Below, in pieces: positions 58,875-64,000 of a DNA stretch of 64,000 nucleotides. The stretch is taken from the NCBI GenBank assembly GCA_020725465.1, contig DYEY01000003.1, forward strand, positions 1 through 64,000, read 5' to 3'. The notes under the pieces are model-generated. The model did not search any database, had not been told where the DNA came from, and saw nothing but the letters and a program-made list of their open reading frames with translations. The translations under genes were made by a program, and so were the position numbers. Numbering within the stretch: the stretch's first letter is position 1; each line of letters starts with the position of its first letter. The stretch comes from Dethiobacter sp. Its GTDB lineage: Bacteria; Bacillota; Dethiobacteria; Dethiobacterales; Dethiobacteraceae.

Positions 58875-59585
58875 TTGCCGCCTCGCATCGGTATTACCTG
58901 TAACCTGGCGGGTTATGAAAACAAACTGTCGGTGGCTTACGTGCGCGCGGTTTCACTGGCCGGCGCCACTCCGTACCTTTTGCCTGTGACCGTTTCCCCG
59001 CCCCAGTGGGAGGAGATGCTTGCCAACATTGACGGGCTGATCTTAAGCGGCGGCGGAGATCCCGACGCCAGGCATTTCGGGGAAGAGGCCGCTCCTGCCC
59101 AGGGACAGGTTCAGCCCTGGCGTGACCGAATGGAGCTGTTCCTGGCCAGGATGGCCCTGCGGCAGGACCTGCCGGTGCTTGGTATCTGCCGCGGCGCCCA
59201 GGTTCTGAATATCGCTGCCGGCGGGACACTTTGGCAGGATCTGGCCGGCGTGTCCCGGGTGCAGCACGACCAGAAAGCGCCGCGCAACTACCCGATACAC
59301 CGGGTGCGCATCGAACGTTTTTCCCTGCTGTTCCGCATCACCGGGCGCGAGACAGTTCGGGTCAACAGCTTCCACCACCAGGCCATCAAACGTCCCGGCA
59401 CAGGGCTTTTGGTGACCGCCCGCTCCACCGACGGCGTGGCTGAGGCGGTGGAATGCTCCGGACATCGTTTTGCCCTTGGCGTACAGTGGCACCCGGAATG
59501 GCTCACCCCGGGTTACAGTCATGCCGCCAGGCTTTTTGCCGCCTTCTGCAAAGCTGCTGAAAAAAAAGCGAAATCAGCCCGGTAA
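58875..59585 (+). CDS. class I glutamine amidotransferase-like gamma-glutamyl hydrolase (peptidase C26)
   Basis: 236 aa. RIGITCNLAGYENKLSVAYVRAV start, IDGLILSGGGDPDARHF, nucleophile Cys in VLGICRGAQVLNIAAGGTLWQDL (about 105), FHHQAI, and catalytic HPEW with Glu in GVQWHPEW (about 208). Related to PuuD, which hydrolyses gamma-glutamyl-GABA; no puu genes are nearby. TTG 58875 is chosen because GGGGGAGG at 58859-58866 precedes it. Confidence 0.85.
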   Translation: MPPRIGITCNLAGYENKLSVAYVRAVSLAGATPYLLPVTVSPPQWEEMLANIDGLILSGGGDPDARHFGEEAAPAQGQVQPWRDRMELFLARMALRQDLPVLGICRGAQVLNIAAGGTLWQDLAGVSRVQHDQKAPRNYPIHRVRIERFSLLFRITGRETVRVNSFHHQAIKRPGTGLLVTARSTDGVAEAVECSGHRFALGVQWHPEWLTPGYSHAARLFAAFCKAAEKKAKSAR

Positions 59586-59591
59586 CAGTAC

Positions 59592-59621
59592 TTGCACAGC
59601 CCGCTGGCATTGTGGTATCAT
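59592..59621 (+). promoter_or_regulatory. promoter of serA
   Basis: TTGCAC 59592-59597, 18 bases, TATCAT 59616-59621 with TGG just upstream (extended -10). Confidence 0.55.
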
Positions 59622-59640
59622 ATAAACGTTCCATCTGCTT

Positions 59641-59664
59641 GTCCTGTACAGACAGGGCTTTTTT
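59641..59664 (+). terminator. small hairpin with T-run in the serA leader
   Basis: CCTGT 59643-59647, loop ACAG, ACAGG 59652-59656, then GCTTTTTT. It lies downstream of the serA promoter, so if functional it attenuates serA; the stem is only 5 bp. Confidence 0.45.
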
Positions 59665-59730
59665 GTACTTCCGGACTGACAGCCGCGGGCCCAAACAGGC
59701 CGGCAACCTGTGCCACAAGGAGGATTATTG

Positions 59731-61311
59731 ATGAAAATACTTGTCAGCGACCAGATTTCCGAACTGGGAGTGGCCAAGCTCCGGGAGAAGGCTGTTGTTG
59801 ATGTTTGCACCGACCTCACGCCGGACCAGCTGGTAGCCAGGATTCCGGAATACGACGCCCTGGTGGTTCGCAGTTCCACCAAGGTTACCCGCCAGGTGTT
59901 GGAAGCGGGCGTTAACCTGAAAGTTGTGGGCAGAGCAGGCGTGGGGGTGGACAATATAGACGTGGAGGCGGCCACCCAGCGCGGTATCATTGTTATCAAC
60001 GCCCCGGAGGGCAACACCATCTCCGCCGCCGAGCATACCATTGCCATGATGACGGCACTGGCACGCAACATCCCGGCTGCTTCCCAGTCGATGCGTTGCC
60101 ACGAATGGAAGCGTTCCAAGTTTATGGGCGTGGAGCTGTTTAAGAAAACACTGGGCCTGATCGGTCTGGGGCGCATCGGCAGCGAGGTGGTCAAGCGGGC
60201 CAAGGCCATGGGTATGGATATCCTGGCCTATGACCCCTACATTTCGGCCGAGCGGGCGGAGAAGCTGGGAGTAACGCTGACCACCACCGAGGAAATCTAC
60301 AGAAAAGCCGACTTTATAACCATGCACACCCCGCTTACCAAGGCCACTTACCATATGATTGGCGAGAAGGAACTGGCCATGATGAAGGACGGAGTGCGCA
60401 TCATTAACTGCGCCCGCGGCGGGCTTATCGACGAAGCGGCCCTGTATGCCGCCCTGAAATCCGGCAAAGTGGCCGGCGCCGCCCTGGATGTCTTTGAGCA
60501 GGAGCCGGTGGTGGACAACCCTCTCTGCGAACTGGAAAATGTCATCTTAACGCCGCACCTGGGCGCCTCCACCGAGGAGGCACAGGTCAACGTGGCGGTA
60601 CAGGTGGCGGAACAGGTGATAAACGCGCTGACGGGTGAGCCGTTGCTCAGCGCTGTTAACGTCCCCGTCATCCCGCCTGAGACCCTGGCTGATGTCAAAC
60701 CTTTTATACCGCTGATGCGGGTGCTGGGTTCTTTTTACACCCAGGTGTTCAACGGTCAGGTGGAGGCGGTGGAAATCCTCTACAGCGGTGAGATAGCAGA
60801 TTACCCGGTAGCACCCCTGACCAACTCGTTTTTAATCGGCCTGCTTTCGGTGATCCTGCACGAAAACATCAACTATGTCAACGCTCCGGTCATCGCCAGG
60901 CAGCGCGGCATCAGGGTGCGCGAAGTGGCCAGCCGCACCGTGGAGAACTTTACCAACCTGATTACCGTCAACGTCAAAACAAGCGAGGGCATCCGGACCA
61001 TCGCCGGCACCCTCTTTAACAAAAACGATGTACGCATTGTCCAGATCGGCAAATACCGCATCGAAGTGGTGCCGTCCAATTACATGCTTGTCACCACTTA
61101 CATCGATATGCCGGGCGTCATCGGTCGCTTCGGCACCACGCTTGGCAACAACAATATCAATATCGCCGGTATGCAGGTGGGCAGGCAGTCCATCGGCGGT
61201 GAAGCGGTAATGGTGCTGCAGGTGGACAGCCCCGTTCCCGAACACGTGCTGGAACAGCTGCAGGTGGGCGCCATTCTCACCACCCGTTTTGTCAGGTTAG
61301 ACCAGCTTTAA
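59731..61311 (+). CDS. serA: D-3-phosphoglycerate dehydrogenase
   Basis: 526 aa long-form enzyme, first step of serine synthesis. Residues 1-310 are the catalytic/NAD unit: VGRAGVGVDNID, LGLIGLGRIGSEV (NAD loop, about 140-152), NCARGGLIDEAAL (catalytic Arg), DVFEQEP (Glu), LTPHLGASTEEAQ (His). About 315-445 is the allosteric-substrate-binding domain and 450-526 an ACT domain (DMPGVIGRFGTTLGNNNINIAGMQVGR) for serine feedback. ATG 59731 with AAGGAGGA; serine feeds glycine, linking to the gcv operon. No serC beside it. Confidence 0.95.
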   Translation: MKILVSDQISELGVAKLREKAVVDVCTDLTPDQLVARIPEYDALVVRSSTKVTRQVLEAGVNLKVVGRAGVGVDNIDVEAATQRGIIVINAPEGNTISAAEHTIAMMTALARNIPAASQSMRCHEWKRSKFMGVELFKKTLGLIGLGRIGSEVVKRAKAMGMDILAYDPYISAERAEKLGVTLTTTEEIYRKADFITMHTPLTKATYHMIGEKELAMMKDGVRIINCARGGLIDEAALYAALKSGKVAGAALDVFEQEPVVDNPLCELENVILTPHLGASTEEAQVNVAVQVAEQVINALTGEPLLSAVNVPVIPPETLADVKPFIPLMRVLGSFYTQVFNGQVEAVEILYSGEIADYPVAPLTNSFLIGLLSVILHENINYVNAPVIARQRGIRVREVASRTVENFTNLITVNVKTSEGIRTIAGTLFNKNDVRIVQIGKYRIEVVPSNYMLVTTYIDMPGVIGRFGTTLGNNNINIAGMQVGRQSIGGEAVMVLQVDSPVPEHVLEQLQVGAILTTRFVRLDQL

Positions 61312-61736
61312 AATATTTCCTGGTTCACCCAACGGATTTTCTCCCCGTTATGTTCACAGAAAACAAAATGGATCACCCGGCGGGGAAAATACCTTTTGGT
61401 CATGGCGAAGACGTGGTAGCTGTTGCTGCGGGTCCTGCCGATCACCTTACAGGTTAGGTAGCGGAAAAGTCCCGCGGTGGCACGGAAATTAAGTGCTATC
61501 ACATACAGTTCATCTCCGGCGGCGGAAACCTGGGCCTGGATTTGAAAACGGTGTAGTGCGCTCTGCAGAGCCTGCAGGTCCTGGAAAAGAAGAAACTGGG
61601 CGCTGGGCTGGCTGTAGGGGTTAGACCAGCTGTCGCTTTGGCCCAGGGTCCTGAGGGTGAGAGGGATGTACTGGAGGATTGGGTACTGCAAAAACTTGCC
61701 GGCGTTTTTTATAAATTCCACCATGGACCGGAACAA
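61308..61736 (-). CDS. hypothetical protein, unknown
   Basis: 142 aa, no signal or membrane span, mixed alpha/beta by eye; SQPSAQFLLFQDLQALQSALHRFQIQ and SSYHVFAMTKRYFPRRVIHFVFCEHNGEKIRW-like stretches (SNSYHVFAMTKRYF) are the most distinctive. TTG start with GGAGGTG at minus-strand spacing 7. It overlaps the serA stop by 4 bp, convergently. Function not recognised. Confidence 0.6.
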   Translation of the reverse strand: MFRSMVEFIKNAGKFLQYPILQYIPLTLRTLGQSDSWSNPYSQPSAQFLLFQDLQALQSALHRFQIQAQVSAAGDELYVIALNFRATAGLFRYLTCKVIGRTRSNSYHVFAMTKRYFPRRVIHFVFCEHNGEKIRWVNQEIF

Positions 61737-61776
61737 GGGTGTTCACCTCCAAAATATGTAGAGAGGACGCGGTAAT

Positions 61777-61986
61777 ATGCCTATCTATGAATTTCGCTGC
61801 CCGGATTGCGGCCACAAAAATGAAAAGCTCTGCCGCCTCGGCGAAACCGGTGAAGGGCTGGCTTGCCCTGCCTGCAGCAAAGTGGGCCTAAAGAAACTCT
61901 TTTCCCTCATCCAGCGTACCGGCCGGGACGGCGATGGCAGCGGCTGTGGTTCCTGCACCAGCAGCAGCTGCAGCTCATGCCACTGA
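61777..61986 (+). CDS. FmdB-family zinc-ribbon protein
   Basis: 69 aa. PIYEFRCPDCGHKNEKLC and CPACSKVGLKKLFS form the FmdB regulatory-protein zinc ribbon (two CxxC pairs), then a Gly/Ser/Cys-rich tail (CGSCTSSSCSSCH). GAGAGGA precedes ATG. Common small protein of anaerobes; 11 bp before the FAH-family gene, so cotranscribed. Confidence 0.85.
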   Translation: MPIYEFRCPDCGHKNEKLCRLGETGEGLACPACSKVGLKKLFSLIQRTGRDGDGSGCGSCTSSSCSSCH

Positions 61987-61997
61987 GGTAGGCGGAA

Positions 61998-62756
61998 ATG
62001 ATGCGCTGGCTCAGGTTCAGGCAGGGGGAAAATGAATATACGGCATATCTTGACGGCGAATTTGCCCGGGCGGTCACCGGAGACATTTATTCCGGCCGCT
62101 GGCACGACACCGGGAGGACGTTTCACCTGGCTGAAGTGGAGTTTCTTACCCCCTGCCGGCCGGGAAAAATAATCTGCGTCGGCCTCAATTACCGGGATCA
62201 TGCCGCCGAGTTTAAGATGGAGGTGCCGGCGCAGCCCGTTTTGTTTTTAAAGCCGCCCTCATCTCTTCTGCCGCACGGCGGAGCCATTGTTTATCCCGAC
62301 GGTGTGCGCCGCCTGGACTACGAAGCCGAGCTGGCTGTGGTTATCGGTAAAAAAGCGCGGCATGTAAGCGGTGAACAGGCGCGGGAGGTGGTGTTCGGCT
62401 ACACCTGCGCCAATGACATAACCGCCAGGGACCTGCAAAAAATCGACCAGCAGTGGACAAGAGCCAAGTCGTTTGACACTTTCTGCCCGCTTGGCCCCTG
62501 GATAGCCACGGGGCTTGACGACAGTGACCTCCCGGTATCGCTTCTTTTGAACGGAGAGATCAGGCAGTCCTCGCGTACCGCGCAATTGGCTTTTGACGTG
62601 CCCTTCCTGGTGTCTTTTATATCCTCTGTCATGACCCTCGAGCCTGGCGATGTAATTCTCACCGGCACTCCTTCCGGTGTGGGACCGCTCCAAAAAGGTG
62701 ACACGGTCACTGTCAGCATCGGTGGCATCGGTGAACTGAGCAACACCGTAATTTGA
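61998..62756 (+). CDS. fumarylacetoacetate hydrolase (FAH) family protein
   Basis: 252 aa. N-terminal small domain, then the FAH catalytic region: IICVGLNYRDHAAEFKME (His-Glu), PVLFLKPPSSLLPHGGAI, LDYEAELAVVIGKKAR (metal Glu), GYTCANDITARDLQ (metal Asp), RAKSFDTFCPLGPWI, LTGTPSGVG. Related enzymes are acylpyruvases, 2-hydroxyhepta-2,4-diene-dioate isomerases or oxaloacetate tautomerases. Substrate not fixed; a metabolite-repair role (oxaloacetate tautomer or decarboxylase) is plausible. Confidence 0.87.
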   Translation: MMRWLRFRQGENEYTAYLDGEFARAVTGDIYSGRWHDTGRTFHLAEVEFLTPCRPGKIICVGLNYRDHAAEFKMEVPAQPVLFLKPPSSLLPHGGAIVYPDGVRRLDYEAELAVVIGKKARHVSGEQAREVVFGYTCANDITARDLQKIDQQWTRAKSFDTFCPLGPWIATGLDDSDLPVSLLLNGEIRQSSRTAQLAFDVPFLVSFISSVMTLEPGDVILTGTPSGVGPLQKGDTVTVSIGGIGELSNTVI

Positions 62757-62823
62757 CAAAAACAACCCTTTTTGCACAATACAGTATATGAGGAGCCCTG
62801 CCATGTGTGCGGGCGCCGGCCGG

Positions 62824-62859
62824 AAAAAAACCGCCTGACAACGCAGGCGGTTTTTTTTT
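62824..62859. terminator. bidirectional intrinsic terminator
   Basis: AAAAAAACCGCCTG, loop ACAACG, CAGGCGG then nine T; symmetric A and T tracts permit either direction. Confidence 0.88.
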
Positions 62860-62898
62860 GACCTTGAGGGAAAAATAGGACATAAGGAAACGGGAAGG

Positions 62899-63534
62899 GT
62901 GAGCTTCTTGTTTGTCACCAATATAGGCATGCTGGCGCTGATAGCTGTTACCGCCCTGATTTACCTTGGGTTCCTGCACCGCGTACTGGACCGGATGCGA
63001 CTGACCAAGGTTCAGGCCCTGGTTATCCTGATTGCTATGCTGGCGGCGGGTTTCCTTCCCAACATTCCCCTCTTTGGTGGCCTTTCCGTCAACATCGGCG
63101 GCGCCCTGATCCCGGCGGGGGTGGCGGTTTACCTGATCATTACCGCTGACGAAGCTGCGGAAAAACGCCGGGCTTTTCTGACTGCCGGCGTGGTGGCGTT
63201 GCTGGCCTACTTTAGCGAAAAGATACTACCCCTGCACGGCGACTTTGGTTTTGACCTCGACCCCCTGTTCGTTCCGGCCGTGGTTGCCGCCGTCACCGCT
63301 TACCTGCTGGGGCGCTCCCGCCGTGCCGCCTTTATCGGCGGCATCTTCGGCGTACTGCTCACCGACATACTGGCCTTTAGCGAGAACATTTTTCTCTACC
63401 AGATGCATGTGCCCATTGTTCTTGGTTCCACCGGCGTCTTCGGTGCCGCCGTCATCGGCGGCATGGGGGCGGTACTGCTGGCTGAGCTGCTGGGAGAAAC
63501 ACTGGAAAGACTCCGGGGAGGGCCGCGCCGGTGA
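62899..63534 (+). CDS. DUF1614 membrane protein
   Basis: 211 aa with about seven hydrophobic spans. Blocks such as NIPLFGGLSVNIGGALIPAGVAVYLI, GFDLDPLFVPAVVAAVTAYLLG and AFIGGIFGVLLTDI match DUF1614, a family often beside spoIIP in Firmicutes and also seen in archaea. GTG 62899 with GGGAAGGG upstream. Overlaps spoIIP by 4 bp, suggesting a sporulation role (inference). Confidence 0.8.
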   Translation: MSFLFVTNIGMLALIAVTALIYLGFLHRVLDRMRLTKVQALVILIAMLAAGFLPNIPLFGGLSVNIGGALIPAGVAVYLIITADEAAEKRRAFLTAGVVALLAYFSEKILPLHGDFGFDLDPLFVPAVVAAVTAYLLGRSRRAAFIGGIFGVLLTDILAFSENIFLYQMHVPIVLGSTGVFGAAVIGGMGAVLLAELLGETLERLRGGPRR

Positions 63535-64000
63535 AGAAATCATATATCAACAGCCTGCTGTTTTTGTTAATTATCCTGTCCCTGCTGGCCACCGTCAGGT
63601 GGCAGCAAACCACTGTTTCTCCGGAAAGGTTTACTGGCGAGTCGGATGAAATCACCCGGGAAGATATCCTGGCTGAACGGTACTGGCGCATGGTGGACGA
63701 AAAGGGCAGGGAAATAATGATCACCGGTCGCCGTATCCATGTGGGCGACGAATATATTACCTCGGATAACAGGCTCTACCGTGTTTACCGGGTCAGGGGC
63801 AGGACGGCCTACGCCCGCCTGATACGTGTAGTGGGGGCTCTGTACCAAGTGGAAAGATCCCTTTTTATCCTGAAACTGCCCAGGTCCCTTCCTGCCCAGG
63901 CGGAAGAAGAGGGAGATGACTTGGAACCGGAAGAAGCGCCAAAGTGGCTGATCGGAATTTACCACACCCATAACGCCGAATCCTACGTCCCTACCGACGG
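63531..64000 (+). CDS. spoIIP: stage II sporulation protein P (partial, cut at window end)
   Basis: First 156 codons only. GTG 63531 overlaps the DUF1614 stop. One N-terminal membrane span (SLLFLLIILSLLATV, about 8-22), an extracytoplasmic linker, and the start of the catalytic domain with IYHTHNAESYVPTD (HTHNxES motif), the zinc-binding signature of SpoIIP. SpoIIP is the amidase/endopeptidase that thins septal peptidoglycan with SpoIID and SpoIIM during engulfment. Confidence 0.85.
   Translation, partial: MKKSYINSLLFLLIILSLLATVRWQQTTVSPERFTGESDEITREDILAERYWRMVDEKGREIMITGRRIHVGDEYITSDNRLYRVYRVRGRTAYARLIRVVGALYQVERSLFILKLPRSLPAQAEEEGDDLEPEEAPKWLIGIYHTHNAESYVPTD

Noticed and set aside
1-64000. 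rRNA, tRNA, CRISPR arrays, intact insertion sequences or prophage
   Set aside because: None were seen on reading through: no regularly spaced repeats, no tRNA-like TTCGA arms in cloverleaf context, no transposase or integrase frames.

Overview
The window reads as a contiguous chromosomal stretch from an anaerobic, spore-forming, moderately GC-rich Firmicute of the Clostridia, most like Peptococcaceae/Desulfotomaculum-type lineages (inference). The evidence is sporulation genes (cwlD, spoIIP, CotF-type coat proteins), a glmS ribozyme, a tandem glycine riboswitch, alr-mazEF synteny, strong AGGAGG ribosome sites with many TTG/GTG starts, oxygen-sensitive radical SAM and 4Fe-4S proteins, and a class III polyhydroxyalkanoate synthase. 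No rRNA, tRNA, CRISPR array, prophage or intact insertion sequence was seen.

Layout. 1-8.6 kb: EamA transporter; archaeal-type prenylglyceryl phosphate synthase coupled to an acyltransferase; split chromate transporter (minus); CwlD; an AmmeMemoRadiSam locus (MEMO-AMMECR1 fusion plus radical SAM enzyme); an alanine/sodium symporter. 8.7-13.9 kb: cdaA-ybbR-glmM, then the glmS ribozyme and glmS, linking c-di-AMP synthesis to amino-sugar/cell-wall supply. 14-22.4 kb: accessory region with an orphan membrane protein, a flavodoxin/FMN-binding/TetR set, a PadR-DUF2812 pair with a palindromic promoter, two CPBP proteases, dodecin, coat-like proteins, a frameshifted lipoprotein, a thioesterase and a HAD phosphatase.

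22.6-31.1 kb: a tandem glycine riboswitch and terminator precede eight overlapping genes: gcvT, gcvH, gcvPA, gcvPB, two radical SAM proteins, a LipM-like octanoyltransferase and lpdA. This is a complete glycine cleavage system that appears to carry its own lipoate assembly, with the radical SAM pair likely standing in for LipA. It is the most notable system here. 31.2-38.3 kb: CoA-transferase/GNAT fusion, a subtilase whose ribosome site lies in a hairpin, a nitronate monooxygenase/FabK-like enzyme, and phaE-phaC.

38.4-45.8 kb: two methyltransferases, an Fe-S protein, a HAD phosphatase, a NifX-like/DUF134/DUF5320 set, a decayed nagZ fragment, a MarR regulator, a second Fe-S protein and a crotonase. 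The marR promoter and the promoter of the distant Fe-S gene carry the same palindrome in the same place, suggesting a small regulon. 46-52.9 kb: SDR, acpS, iscR-nifS-nifU-ylbF, NAD(P)HX repair enzyme, CBS protein, lipoprotein. 53-64 kb: LysM protein, ACT protein-hom-lysC, alr-mazEF, class I amidotransferase, serA, FmdB, FAH-family hydrolase, DUF1614 protein and the start of spoIIP, cut by the window end.
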